This document shows positions 43,120-52,196 of a stretch of 64,000 nucleotides of DNA, in pieces. The DNA is from Cupriavidus malaysiensis (GTDB lineage: Bacteria; Pseudomonadota; Gammaproteobacteria; Burkholderiales; Burkholderiaceae). Position 1 is the first letter of the stretch. Every line of letters starts with the position of its first letter. The position numbers and the translations under genes were made by a program. A model generated the notes under the pieces. It was not told the origin of the DNA and did not search any database. It saw nothing but the letters and a program-made list of their open reading frames with translations. The stretch lies in assembly GCF_001854325.1 (NCBI RefSeq), contig NZ_CP017754.1, positions 3,658,001 to 3,722,000 of the forward strand, in the 5' to 3' direction.

Positions 43120-43662
43120 ATGCGCCCCTGCCTCTGCTCCGGCCCACCCCGGGCAGCTCGCGGCGCCACGCTGGTTGAACTGCTCTGCTGCCTGGCGCTG
43201 CTCGCCATCCTGGCCGCAACGGCCTATCCCGCCTGGCAGGCGTGGCTGGCACGCCAGCGGGTGGTGTATGCCGCGGACCGCCTGGCCGGCTCGCTGGCGC
43301 TGGCTCGTTCGACCGCGGCGGCACGGCGCCAGGAGGTCCTGCTCGAAGCGCTGCCCGGCGCCACCGGTTTCGACCGCGGCTGGCGCCTGCGCCTGGCCGA
43401 CGCCGACGCCGACGGCACGCTGGCTGTGGTGCCGCTGCAGCAGGCCTGTCTGCGCGTGCGCCTGCGCGGCGCCGGCGAGGGTGCCGCCTTGCGTGTGAGC
43501 GCTGTGGGATACTCTCGGTCTGAGCACGGCGGCTTCTTCGCTGCCACCTTCGCGCTGCGCTGCCAGGACGAGCAGCGGCATCTCAAGGTCGGCGCGCAGG
43601 GCCGGATCCGCATCTGCACGCCGGGTCGGGATATCGACTGCGGCAACGCAGACCCGCCCTGA
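43120..43662 (+). CDS. fimT: Type IV minor pilin, FimT/GspH-like
   Basis: A 180-aa prepilin: leader MRPCLCSGPPRAARG then ATLVELLCCLALLAILAATA with Glu at +5, followed by the GspH/FimT core (AADRLAGSLALARSTAAARRQEV, CLRVRLRGAG). FimT-type pilins prime the pilus, and some bind DNA for uptake. It is the last gene of the pilin operon, starting 1 nt after the PilE-like gene's stop, and is followed by ribD after 62 nt. Confidence 0.85.
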   Translation: MRPCLCSGPPRAARGATLVELLCCLALLAILAATAYPAWQAWLARQRVVYAADRLAGSLALARSTAAARRQEVLLEALPGATGFDRGWRLRLADADADGTLAVVPLQQACLRVRLRGAGEGAALRVSAVGYSRSEHGGFFAATFALRCQDEQRHLKVGAQGRIRICTPGRDIDCGNADPP

Positions 43663-43724
43663 GCCTGCGGCCCCCCCGGCCCATCCGCCGCGCCAGCCGA
43701 ACCGGAACCCAAGCGATTTCTCTC

Positions 43725-44843
43725 ATGTTCTCCGATACCGACCACGCCGCCATGCAACAGGCGCTGGCGCTCGCCACGCTCGGCCTGTATATCACCACGC
43801 CCAATCCCCGCGTGGGCTGCGTACTGATCAAGCATGGACAGGTCATCGGGCAGGGATCCACCCAGCCCGCCGGGCAGGACCACGCCGAAGTCCAGGCCCT
43901 GAAGGACGCCGCCGCGCGCGGCTTCGACCCGAGCGGCGCCACCGCCTACGTCACGCTGGAGCCTTGCAGCCATTTCGGGCGCACGCCGCCCTGCGCCGAC
44001 GCCCTGGTCCGCGCCGGCGTGGCACGGGTGGTCGCCGCCATGGAGGATCCGAATCCGAGCGTGTCAGGACGCGGCCTGCAGCGCTTGCGCGCGGCCGGCA
44101 TCGACGTCCGCTGCGGCCTGCTGGAAAAAGAGGCGCGCGAGCTGAACATCGGTTTCGTTTCGCGCATGACGCGCGGCCTGCCCTGGGTCCGCGTCAAGGT
44201 GGCGGCCTCGCTCGACGGCCGCACCGCACTGCATGACGGCACCAGCCAGTGGATCACCGGCCAGGCGGCACGGGACGACGGCCATGCCTGGCGCGCCCGC
44301 GCGTGCGCCATCCTGACCGGCATCGGCACCGTGCGCGACGACGATCCGCAATTGACCGTGCGCGCCGTCGAGACACCGCGCCAGCCGCAGCGCGTGCTGG
44401 TCGATTCGCGGCTGGAAGTCCCGCTGGACGCTCGCATGCTGGCCCCCCAGCACGGCCCCTTCGGCAGGCCGGCACTGGTCTTCTGCGCGGTGGACGCGCC
44501 GGAGCGCCGCCGCGAGCTGGAAGCGCGCGGTGTCGAGGTGATCGTGCTGGCCAATGCGCAAGGGAAGGTCGACCTGCACCAGATGATGGTGGAACTGGGC
44601 CGGCGCGGCATCAACGAGCTGCACGCCGAGGCCGGTAACAAGCTGAATGGCTCGCTGGTGCGCGAACACTGCGCCGATGAGTTGCTGGTCTACCTGGCGC
44701 CGAGGCTGCTGGGTGACGCACAAGGCATGTTCAACCTGCCCGCCCTGGCGCGTCTGGAAGATGCGCCCGCTTTCCGCTGGCATGAGGTGCGCCAGATCGG
44801 CGACGACCTGCGCCTGCTCGCCCGCCGCGCCGACCACGCCTGA
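43725..44843 (+). CDS. ribD: Bifunctional riboflavin deaminase/reductase
   Basis: A 372-aa two-domain enzyme. Residues 1-150 form a zinc deaminase (TTPNPRVGCVLIK, GQDHAEVQAL, EPCSHFGRTPPCADAL) and residues 155-372 the reductase (VRVKVAASLDGRTALHDGTSQWI, ELHAEAGNKLNGSLV). It carries out the second and third steps of riboflavin synthesis. Length is normal. The riboflavin synthase gene often found next is not present before ribBA. Confidence 0.96.
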   Translation: MFSDTDHAAMQQALALATLGLYITTPNPRVGCVLIKHGQVIGQGSTQPAGQDHAEVQALKDAAARGFDPSGATAYVTLEPCSHFGRTPPCADALVRAGVARVVAAMEDPNPSVSGRGLQRLRAAGIDVRCGLLEKEARELNIGFVSRMTRGLPWVRVKVAASLDGRTALHDGTSQWITGQAARDDGHAWRARACAILTGIGTVRDDDPQLTVRAVETPRQPQRVLVDSRLEVPLDARMLAPQHGPFGRPALVFCAVDAPERRRELEARGVEVIVLANAQGKVDLHQMMVELGRRGINELHAEAGNKLNGSLVREHCADELLVYLAPRLLGDAQGMFNLPALARLEDAPAFRWHEVRQIGDDLRLLARRADHA

Positions 44844-44976
44844 CGGCGCGCCGCCGCCCTGTCGCGCCGGGCTTCGGCCCGACGTGGCCGCTCAGGCGGG
44901 CGCGGAGCCTGCTGCGGTCCGGGCGCGGGACCGGCCGCATCGGCACGCCCGGGAAGCCGGAGCGGCCCGCTTGGCG

Positions 44977-44982
44977 TACAAT
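44977..44982 (+). promoter_or_regulatory. Possible -10 box before ribBA
   Basis: TACAAT lies 112 nt before the ribBA start. The -35 at the right distance is poor. No FMN riboswitch signature was found in the 250-nt gap. Confidence 0.3.
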
Positions 44983-45093
44983 ACCGGCCTTGACCGCGCC
45001 CGCCCCGCCAGCGGCCGACCGTTCGGCCCGGCCTCTTGCCGGGCACGCCCGTCCGCCTCCTGCCCGTTTCCGTTTCAGCTTCGTCCAGCTTCC

Positions 45094-46206
45094 ATGACAA
45101 TCGCCCGTACCGAAGACATCATTGCCGAAATCCGTGCCGGCCGCATGGTCATCCTGGTCGACGAAGAGGACCGCGAAAACGAGGGCGACCTGGTTCTGGC
45201 AGCGGATTTCGTCACGCCGGAAGCCATCAATTTCATGGCCAGGTTCGGCCGCGGCCTGATCTGCCTGACGCTGACCGCCGAGCGCTGCGCGCAGCTCGAG
45301 CTGCATCCGATGGTGTCCCGCAACGGCACCCAGCACGGCACCAACTTCACCGTATCGATCGAAGCGGCCGAGGGCGTGACCACCGGCATCTCGGCAGCCG
45401 ACCGCGCCCGCACCGTGCAGGCGGCGGTGGCCCGGGACGCCAGGCCGTCGGACCTGGTCCAGCCCGGCCACATCTTCCCGCTCAAGGCCCAGCCCGGCGG
45501 CGTGCTGATCCGTGCCGGGCACACCGAGGCCGGCTGCGACCTGGCGGGCCTGGCGGGCCTGACCCCGGCGGCCGTGATCTGCGAAATCATGAAGGACGAC
45601 GGCACGATGGCGCGCCTGCCGGACCTGATCGAGTTCGCCCAGGAGCACGGCATCAAGATCGGCACCATTGCCGACCTGATCCACTACCGCAGCCGCACCG
45701 AGAGCATCATCGAGCGCGTGGGCGAACGCAGCATGCAGACGCCGCAGGGCACCTTCCACTGCATCGCCTACCGCGACAAGCCGAGCGGCAGCGCCCACCT
45801 GGCGATGGTCAAGGGCCAGCCGCACCCCGATCGCGAGACGCTGGTGCGCGTGCACGAACCGCTGTCGGTCCTGGACCTGCTGGAAGTGGCGCGCACGACG
45901 CACTCGTGGAGCGTGCCCGCGGCGCTGGAGGTGATCGCCCAGGCTGAGCACGGCGTGATGGTGATGCTCAACTGCGGCGATACGCCCGAGCAGCTGTTCC
46001 GCCAGTTCAGCGCGCTCGACGCACCGCAGGACCGCCCGCGCCAGAAGCATGACCTGCGTACCTATGGCACCGGCGCGCAGATCCTCAAGGACCTGGGCGT
46101 GGGCAAGATGCGCGTGCTGGCATCGCCGCAGAAGATGCCCAGCATGACCGGCTACGATCTCGAGGTCACCGGCTACCAGCCGATGGGCGCCGGCTGCGCG
46201 GACTGA
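45094..46206 (+). CDS. ribB: 3,4-Dihydroxy-2-butanone 4-phosphate synthase with degenerate RibA domain
   Basis: A 370-aa protein. Residues 1-200 are an intact RibB domain ([43 protein letters not shown]), which makes the four-carbon riboflavin precursor. Residues 205-370 have the RibA fold, but the three zinc cysteines of GTP cyclohydrolase II are missing: the segment that should carry them reads [20 protein letters not shown]. It is therefore RibB with a non-catalytic RibA-like domain, known as RibBX-type. A separate ribA must exist elsewhere. ribH follows after 67 nt. Confidence 0.9.
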   Translation: MTIARTEDIIAEIRAGRMVILVDEEDRENEGDLVLAADFVTPEAINFMARFGRGLICLTLTAERCAQLELHPMVSRNGTQHGTNFTVSIEAAEGVTTGISAADRARTVQAAVARDARPSDLVQPGHIFPLKAQPGGVLIRAGHTEAGCDLAGLAGLTPAAVICEIMKDDGTMARLPDLIEFAQEHGIKIGTIADLIHYRSRTESIIERVGERSMQTPQGTFHCIAYRDKPSGSAHLAMVKGQPHPDRETLVRVHEPLSVLDLLEVARTTHSWSVPAALEVIAQAEHGVMVMLNCGDTPEQLFRQFSALDAPQDRPRQKHDLRTYGTGAQILKDLGVGKMRVLASPQKMPSMTGYDLEVTGYQPMGAGCAD

Positions 46207-46273
46207 GCGGCCTCCCCCAAGACACCGGCGGCCGCGCCTGGCACGGTCGCCTACCGAATACAGGAGAATTACG

Positions 46274-46780
46274 ATGGATCACGGTTTCTATCCCAGCAAC
46301 CTCGAAGGCGAGGGACTGCGTATCGGCATCGTGCAGGCACGCTTCAACGAGCCCGTCTGCGACGAATTGCGCGAAGCCTGCGTGGCCGAGCTGGAAAAGC
46401 TCGGCGTGGAAGGCGAGGATACTCTGGTCGTCACCGTCCCCGGCGCGCTGGAAGTGCCGCTGGCGCTGCAGAAGATGGCCGAGAGCGGCCAGTTCGACGC
46501 CCTGATCGCGCTGGGCGCGGTCGTGCGCGGCGAGACCTACCACTTCGAGCTGGTCTCGAACGAATCCGGCGCCGGCATCACCCGCGTCGGCCTCGACTTC
46601 AACATGCCGATCGCCAACGGCATCCTGACCGTCGACACCGACGCCCAGGCGCACGCCCGCACGCGCGAAAAGGGCCGCGACTGCGCCCGCGCCGCGGTCG
46701 AGATGGCCAACCTGGTAGTGGCGCTCGATTCGCTGCGCCATGACCAGGACGAGGAAGAAGACGAGGAAGACGATGAGTGA
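46274..46780 (+). CDS. ribH: 6,7-Dimethyl-8-ribityllumazine synthase
   Basis: A 168-aa enzyme that condenses the RibB and RibD products to lumazine. Motifs: [55 protein letters not shown] with the catalytic His, and GILTVDT. It carries an unusual acidic C-terminal tail (about 11 Asp/Glu in the last 13 residues), part of which overlaps the nusB start. AGGAG precedes the ATG. Confidence 0.96.
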   Translation: MDHGFYPSNLEGEGLRIGIVQARFNEPVCDELREACVAELEKLGVEGEDTLVVTVPGALEVPLALQKMAESGQFDALIALGAVVRGETYHFELVSNESGAGITRVGLDFNMPIANGILTVDTDAQAHARTREKGRDCARAAVEMANLVVALDSLRHDQDEEEDEEDDE

Positions 46781-47246
46781 CGCGCCCCAAGCCGGCAAGC
46801 CGGCCGCAAAGGCTCCGCCCAAGAGCGCACGCCGCCGCTCGCGCGAACTGGCGCTGCAGGGCCTGTACCAGTGGCTGCTGAACCGCAACGACATCGGCGC
46901 GATCCAGGCGCACCTGCATGATGCGCAAGGCTTCAGCAAGGCCGACCGCGAGCACTTCGACGCGCTGCTCAACGGCGCCACGCGCGAGGAAGCCCGCCTG
47001 ACGGCCGCCTTCGAGCCCTTCCTGGACCGTGGTGTCGACGAACTGTCGCCGGTCGAGCGGGCCGCCCTGCTGATCGGCTGCTACGAACTGGTGCACTGCG
47101 TGGACATCCCCTACCGGGTCGTCATCAACGAGGCCGTCGAACTGACCAAGACCTTTGGCGGCGTCGAGGGTTACAAGTACGTCAACGGCGTGCTCGACAA
47201 GGTCGCCGCCCAGGTGCGCGCCCCCGAGGTCGCCGCCCGGCGCTGA
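46773..47246 (+). CDS. nusB: Transcription antitermination factor NusB
   Basis: A 157-aa RNA-binding protein of the rRNA antitermination complex. After a basic, Lys/Ala-rich leader of about 25 residues come the conserved [20 protein letters not shown] and [34 protein letters not shown] and [12 protein letters not shown]. The start at 46773 overlaps the ribH stop by 8 nt, so translation is coupled. The ribH-nusB pair is conserved in many proteobacteria. Confidence 0.96.
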   Translation: MSDAPQAGKPAAKAPPKSARRRSRELALQGLYQWLLNRNDIGAIQAHLHDAQGFSKADREHFDALLNGATREEARLTAAFEPFLDRGVDELSPVERAALLIGCYELVHCVDIPYRVVINEAVELTKTFGGVEGYKYVNGVLDKVAAQVRAPEVAARR

Positions 47247-47303
47247 ACGGCTGATGGCGACGGCCCGCCAACGGTGCCGTCCGCATGAACCGGCCAGTCA
47301 CAG

Positions 47304-47331
47304 CACCCGCCACGGCGGGTGTTGTCTTTTC
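47304..47331 (+). terminator. Intrinsic terminator after nusB
   Basis: A 7-bp stem CACCCGC (47304-47310) with GCGGGTG (47315-47321), 4-nt loop, followed by TTGTCTTTTC. It lies 57 nt after the nusB stop. Confidence 0.75.
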
Positions 47332-47412
47332 TCCCGCTTGAACCGCCGCATCGTCGAATCGTCGAACTGTCGGCGTTCCAACTCTAATGGGCCGTCAAGG
47401 GCCCCCAGACCC

Positions 47413-48600
47413 ATGGACCTGCAGCAGCGCATCGCCACCGCCTCCCGCCTCGCCCACATCGCCCCCTTCCACGTGATGGAACTGGCCAAGCAGGCCGCCG
47501 AGCTGGAGCGCGCCGGCCGCCATATCGTGCACATGGGCATCGGCGAGCCCGACTTCACAGCGGCCGAACCGGTCGTGCGCGCGGCCGAGGCGGCCATGCG
47601 ACGCGGCGTCACGCAATATACCGGCGCGCTGGGCATCCCCGCCCTGCGCGAGGCCATCGCCGGCTACTACCGGACCGCCTATGGCATCGATGTGCCCGCC
47701 CGGCGCGTGATCGTCACCGCCGGCGCCTCTGGCGCCCTGCTGCTGGCCTGCGCGGTACTGGTGGAAATCGGCGCCGAGGTGCTGATGCCGGACCCGAGCT
47801 ATCCGTGCAACCGCCATTTCGTCGCCGCCTTCGACGGTGCGGCGCGGATGATCCCGAGCGGCCCGGCCGAGCGCTTCCAGCTCACCGCGGCACAGGTAGA
47901 GACCAATTGGGGCGAGCGCACGCGCGGCGTGCTGCTGGCCTCGCCGTCCAACCCCACCGGCACCTCCATCCTGCCCGACGAACTGCGGCGGATCCTGACG
48001 GCGGTGCGCGAGCGCCAGGGCTTCGCCATCCTCGACGAGATCTACCAGGGCCTGTCCTACGACGCCCCGCCGGTCTCGGCCCTGTCGCTGGACGACCAGG
48101 TGGTGACGGTGAACAGCTTCTCCAAGTACTTCAACATGACCGGCTGGCGCCTGGGCTGGCTGGTGGTACCCGACGCATTGGTCGACGCCTTCGAGAAAGT
48201 TGCGCAGAACCTCTTTATCTGCGCCTCGGCGGTCGCCCAGCACGCCGCGCTCGCCTGCTTCACGCCGGAAGCAATGGCCATCTACGATGCGCGCAAGGCC
48301 GAATTCCACCGCCGCCGCGATGCCATCGTGCCGGCCTTGGAAGCCCTGGGCTTCCGCGTGCCGGTCAAGCCCGACGGCGCCTTCTACGTCTACGCGGACT
48401 GCCGCGGCGTCAACCATGCGGCGGCCGGCGACGCCGACCGCCTCACCCAGGCCATGCTGCAGGAGGCAGGCGTGGTGCTGGTGCCGGGGCAGGACTTCGG
48501 TGCCCACACGGCCAGCGACTACATCCGTGTTTCGTATGCCACCTCGATGGAAAACATCGAACTGGCCATGGAGCGGCTCGGCAAGCTGTTCGCCGCCTAG
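47413..48600 (+). CDS. PLP-dependent aminotransferase, class I/II
   Basis: A 395-aa aminotransferase (AspC-like fold type I). PLP-lysine in NSFSKYFNMTGWRLGW (Lys at about residue 239), MGIGEPDF at the N-terminus, SPSNPTGT, DEIYQGLSYD, and the carboxylate-binding Arg in YIRVSYATSMENIE. The amino acid specificity is not readable; relatives are annotated as aspartate, alanine or aromatic aminotransferases. No neighbour points to a pathway. It stands alone behind the terminator of the nusB unit. Confidence 0.88.
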   Translation: MDLQQRIATASRLAHIAPFHVMELAKQAAELERAGRHIVHMGIGEPDFTAAEPVVRAAEAAMRRGVTQYTGALGIPALREAIAGYYRTAYGIDVPARRVIVTAGASGALLLACAVLVEIGAEVLMPDPSYPCNRHFVAAFDGAARMIPSGPAERFQLTAAQVETNWGERTRGVLLASPSNPTGTSILPDELRRILTAVRERQGFAILDEIYQGLSYDAPPVSALSLDDQVVTVNSFSKYFNMTGWRLGWLVVPDALVDAFEKVAQNLFICASAVAQHAALACFTPEAMAIYDARKAEFHRRRDAIVPALEALGFRVPVKPDGAFYVYADCRGVNHAAAGDADRLTQAMLQEAGVVLVPGQDFGAHTASDYIRVSYATSMENIELAMERLGKLFAA

Positions 48601-48773
48601 TCTCCCGGGTGCCGCCGGCCAGGCAAAGGCCACGCCGGCACGACCGGCGACAAACGGAAACGCCGATGGAAACAGGGAGAGAGAGAAAAGGGGAAAGGAA
48701 CGGCGCGTAGCCGCCGGGCGGTCCGACTGGCCGGTCGACAGCCAGCGGGAACGGCTCATCCGGGATGGAATGA

Positions 48774-48802
48774 GCACGGCCCCGGAAAGACCGGGGCCGT
48801 GC
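48774..48802. terminator. Strong hairpin downstream of the transglycosylase gene
   Basis: A perfect 12-bp stem (48774-48785 with 48791-48802) with loop AAAGA, 32 nt after the end of the transglycosylase gene. No T-run on either side, so it is either an atypical terminator or an mRNA-stabilising hairpin. To its left is a purine-rich stretch (48665-48705). Confidence 0.5.
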
Positions 48803-48834
48803 GAAGCCAGAGCCGATGTCGAGCGACGCCGGGC

Positions 48835-49890
48835 TCAGGCCGAGCCGTGCGGGCCGCTGACCGCCGGCGGCGCACCGGCCGCCTCGAGCTTCTCGGCACC
48901 CTGCCCGCGCTCGGTGGTCTTGACCGTGACCGCAGCGGGCTTGCCCAGCGGCTCCGGCGCGGCGCGCACGCCCAGCACCTGGCGCAGGCGGGCACGCTCG
49001 GCCAGCACCTTGGCGCCGTAGCCGCCGTCGGTGCTGGTGGTGGCGCCCACATAGAACTTGAGCCCGCCCTCGATCGAACCGGCGCGGGCGATGCAGTCCT
49101 TCAGCACCAGCGCACCGATCTTGATGTTTGCGTACGGGTTCAGCGCGGCGGTCACGCCGCCCACGGCTTCGTACTTGTCCTGGTGGACCTTGGTCATCAC
49201 CTGCATCAGGCCCTGCGCACCCACGCCGCTCTCGGCATAAGGATTGAAGCTGGACTCGATGGCAATCACGCCGAGAATCAGCAGCGGATCGATACCGACC
49301 TCGCGGCCCGTCATATAGGCGGCCTTGACCAGCTGTGCGGTCGCCTCCGCCGCCACGCGGTACTTGCGGGCGATGTACTCGGCCACCGCCGCCTGCTCGC
49401 GCGCCGTGCCCAGCACGCCAGCCTTGTCGCGTGCGTCCTGCGCCACCCGCTGCAGCGGGATCTGTGCCGCCAGATGCGCCACCGACGGCACTTTGCCGGC
49501 AGCGCTCAGGCTCCACTCGTCCACGCCGGTCACGGTCGGCAGGCCACCACGCGGATAGCCAAGCGCGGCCGCGGCCGTATCCGCGCTGCTGGACGGCGTA
49601 GCGGCCGACTCCAGCAGCACCGACGGTGCCTGCTCGCCGGCCAGCAGGCCGGCCAGCGCGGTGCGCCATTCCTGGCTCAACGACAGCGAGACGGCGGCCA
49701 CCACAGCCATCACGCCCACACTGTTCAAGGCGTACTTCAAGGTCAGGCGGCCACCGCGCAACGCGCGTCCCGCCACGGGGTGCGCCAGTCGCACCTGCAG
49801 CGACCGGGTCACACCCGGAACCGGCGTTCGAAGGCGGACCTGCAATGCCCGCCCGACACCGGGAAGATGAAGGGTTTTCCAACCACTCAT
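48835..49890 (-). CDS. Membrane-anchored lytic transglycosylase (SLT domain)
   Basis: A 351-aa protein. Residues 1-50 are basic and contain a duplicated motif (ALQVRLRTPVPG and SLQVRLAHPVAG), residues 58-75 are a membrane anchor, and residues 190-320 hold the SLT domain with the catalytic glutamate in GVIAIESSFNPYAES followed by GAQGLMQVM. It cleaves peptidoglycan between MurNAc and GlcNAc. The ATG at 49890 has GGAGG 5 nt upstream. It is divergent from ubiD across a 628-bp gap. Confidence 0.88.
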   Translation of the reverse strand: MSGWKTLHLPGVGRALQVRLRTPVPGVTRSLQVRLAHPVAGRALRGGRLTLKYALNSVGVMAVVAAVSLSLSQEWRTALAGLLAGEQAPSVLLESAATPSSSADTAAAALGYPRGGLPTVTGVDEWSLSAAGKVPSVAHLAAQIPLQRVAQDARDKAGVLGTAREQAAVAEYIARKYRVAAEATAQLVKAAYMTGREVGIDPLLILGVIAIESSFNPYAESGVGAQGLMQVMTKVHQDKYEAVGGVTAALNPYANIKIGALVLKDCIARAGSIEGGLKFYVGATTSTDGGYGAKVLAERARLRQVLGVRAAPEPLGKPAAVTVKTTERGQGAEKLEAAGAPPAVSGPHGSA

Positions 49891-50518
49891 GCTTACCTCC
49901 ATCCGTTGTCCGCTGCGGGCGGCCGATGAAGGCCACACGCCCGATCCCAACGTACTCAAGTAAGGATGCTGCGCCGTCTAGCAGGGACGGCCGGCACCTG
50001 TTGGTGGACGCTCCCCATGCGTCCAACGAGAAACAGGGTACGCTCTTGGGGGAACGCACCCTGCTGCGAATGGCTCAAACGCCCCGGCGACACCGGGATG
50101 ACCGCTGCGAGCATCGTGCCAGATACTTTTGCATTACCGGTCCGAAATGGAAGATTCCGCTGCTTCCCCTCTTGACAGCGGGGCGGAATCCATGTTGCGA
50201 CGCAACACTCCATTGAGCAGACCGGATTGTAGGAACCGTTTTATACCCCGTCAATAATAACGATTCAAAAAAACAAAACTTTTAGCTATATGTAACAGAC
50301 CTATTGTCGCTGCCTTGAGAGCACCTGGGCGCCCGGAATCGGCGTACTGTCTTGGGCTGGCGGGTGGTGGCCCCTGACCTGTGGGTACAAAAAACTTACA
50401 ATTCGCCCCCGCACCAATCCCTAAAAAATTTGCGCGATCTTTACATAAAGTGCGCCAAAAGACATATCAATGACTCGAGGCAAGGTGGCCTCATGCCGCC
50501 GAGCCCTATCAATTCATC
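49891..50518. other. Long divergent intergenic region with hairpins
   Basis: A gap of 628 bp without a convincing gene. 49985-50100 holds three consecutive hairpins: stem 50005-50011 with 50019-50025; stem 50034-50042 with 50055-50063; stem 50083-50087 with 50093-50097. A 15-bp inverted repeat TGTTGCG-A-CGCAACA is at 50193-50207. 50220-50300 is very AT-rich for this segment, and a ubiD promoter follows at 50374. The hairpins may belong to a leader RNA or small RNA. Confidence 0.5.
50374..50402 (+). promoter_or_regulatory. ubiD promoter candidate
   Basis: CTGACC (50374-50379), 17-nt spacer, TACAAT (50397-50402), 117 nt before the ubiD start, downstream of an AT-rich stretch. Confidence 0.5.
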
Positions 50519-52051
50519 ATGAAATACAAGGACTTGCGCGACTTCCTCGGCAAACTCGAGGCGCAGGGCGAGTTGAAGCGCGTTGCCGCGCCGGTATCGC
50601 CCAACCTGGAGATGACCGAGATCTGCGATCGGCTGCTGCGAGCCGGCGGGCCGGCGGTACTGTTCGAACGTCCTGCCCGCGATGGCGGCCCTGAGCCGGT
50701 TTATAAGGTGCCGGTGCTGGCCAATCTGTTCGGGACCCCACGCAGGGTCGCGCTCGGCATGGGCGCGGAATCGCTGGCCGACCTGCGCGACATCGGCCGC
50801 GTGCTGTCGGCACTGAAGGAACCCGATCCGCCGCGCGGCCTGCGCGAGGCCGGCAAGCTGCTGACGCTGGCCAAGTCGGTATGGGACATGGCGCCCAAGC
50901 GCATCTCGTCCCCGGCCTGCCAGGAGATCGTGTGGGAAGGGGCGGACGTAGACCTGTCGCGCCTGCCGATCCAGACCTGCTGGCCGGGCGACGCCGCGCC
51001 GCTGATCACCTGGGGCCTGGTGGTGACGCGCGGCCCGCACAAGAAGCGCCAGAATCTCGGTATCTACCGCCAGCAGGTGATCGGCCGCAACCAGGTCATC
51101 ATGCGCTGGCTGGCACACCGCGGCGGCGCGCTGGACTTCCGCGAGCACGCGCTGGCCAACCCCGGCAAGCCCTTCCCGATCGCGGTGGCGCTCGGCGCCG
51201 ACCCGGCCACCATCCTCGGCGCGGTGACGCCCGTACCCGATACGCTGTCGGAGTACCAGTTCGCCGGCCTGCTGCGCGGCAGCCGCACCGAACTGGCGTC
51301 CTGCCTCACGCCGACGCTGTCCGAGCTGAACGTGCCGGCCAGCGCGGAAATCGTCCTCGAAGGCCACATCCAGCCCGACCCATCCCATCCGTCCGGCTAC
51401 CAGCATGCGCTGGAAGGGCCGTACGGCGACCATACCGGCTACTACAACGAGCAGGACTGGTTCCCCGTCTTCACCATCGACCGCATCACCATGCGGCGCG
51501 ACCCGCTCTACCACTCCACCTACACCGGCAAGCCGCCCGACGAGCCGGCCGTGCTCGGCGTGGCGCTCAACGAAGTGTTCGTACCGCTGCTGCAGAAGCA
51601 GTTCCCCGAGATCACCGACTTCTACCTGCCGCCGGAAGGCTGCAGCTACCGCATGGCCCTGGTGCGCATGAAGAAGCAGTACGCCGGCCACGCCAAGCGG
51701 GTCATGTTCGGCGTCTGGAGCTTCCTGCGCCAGTTCATGTATACGAAGTTCATCGTGGTGGTGGACGACGACATCGACGTGCGCGACTGGAAGGAAGTGA
51801 TCTGGGCCATCACCACGCGCGTCGATCCCAGCCGCGACACGGTGATGGTGGACAACACGCCGATCGACTACCTGGACTTCGCCTCGCCGGTCTCCGGCCT
51901 GGGCTCGAAGATGGGCATCGACGCCACCGATAAATGGCCGGGCGAGACCACGCGGGAATGGGGCCGTGCCATCGAGATGGACGAGGCCGTCAAGGCGCGC
52001 GTGGACGGCATGTGGGAGACCTTGTTCGCGGCCCCGGCGGGCGGCCGCTGA
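50519..52051 (+). CDS. ubiD: 4-Hydroxy-3-polyprenylbenzoate decarboxylase UbiD
   Basis: A 510-aa prenylated-FMN decarboxylase in ubiquinone synthesis. Conserved segments: [40 protein letters not shown], the prFMN-binding [38 protein letters not shown] and the active-site end [14 protein letters not shown] with [16 protein letters not shown]. Length is normal for ubiquinone-type UbiD rather than aromatic-acid paralogues. The UbiX partner that makes prFMN is not in the window. Confidence 0.95.
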   Translation: MKYKDLRDFLGKLEAQGELKRVAAPVSPNLEMTEICDRLLRAGGPAVLFERPARDGGPEPVYKVPVLANLFGTPRRVALGMGAESLADLRDIGRVLSALKEPDPPRGLREAGKLLTLAKSVWDMAPKRISSPACQEIVWEGADVDLSRLPIQTCWPGDAAPLITWGLVVTRGPHKKRQNLGIYRQQVIGRNQVIMRWLAHRGGALDFREHALANPGKPFPIAVALGADPATILGAVTPVPDTLSEYQFAGLLRGSRTELASCLTPTLSELNVPASAEIVLEGHIQPDPSHPSGYQHALEGPYGDHTGYYNEQDWFPVFTIDRITMRRDPLYHSTYTGKPPDEPAVLGVALNEVFVPLLQKQFPEITDFYLPPEGCSYRMALVRMKKQYAGHAKRVMFGVWSFLRQFMYTKFIVVVDDDIDVRDWKEVIWAITTRVDPSRDTVMVDNTPIDYLDFASPVSGLGSKMGIDATDKWPGETTREWGRAIEMDEAVKARVDGMWETLFAAPAGGR

Positions 52052-52196
52052 CACCGCCGGCAGCGCCGGGTGCACTGCCGGTATCATGGAGCATCGCGCA
52101 GGCACCTGCCGCCGGCAGCGCGCCGCGCATCCGGTCCGGAGACCGGCCCGCCAACCACCCGCGTCCGCGCCAAGACGGACCACGGAGGAGACAAGC

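Noticed and set aside
44844..45093. FMN riboswitch before ribBA
   Set aside because: None of the conserved RFN elements could be found, and the region is mainly GC-rich inverted repeats.
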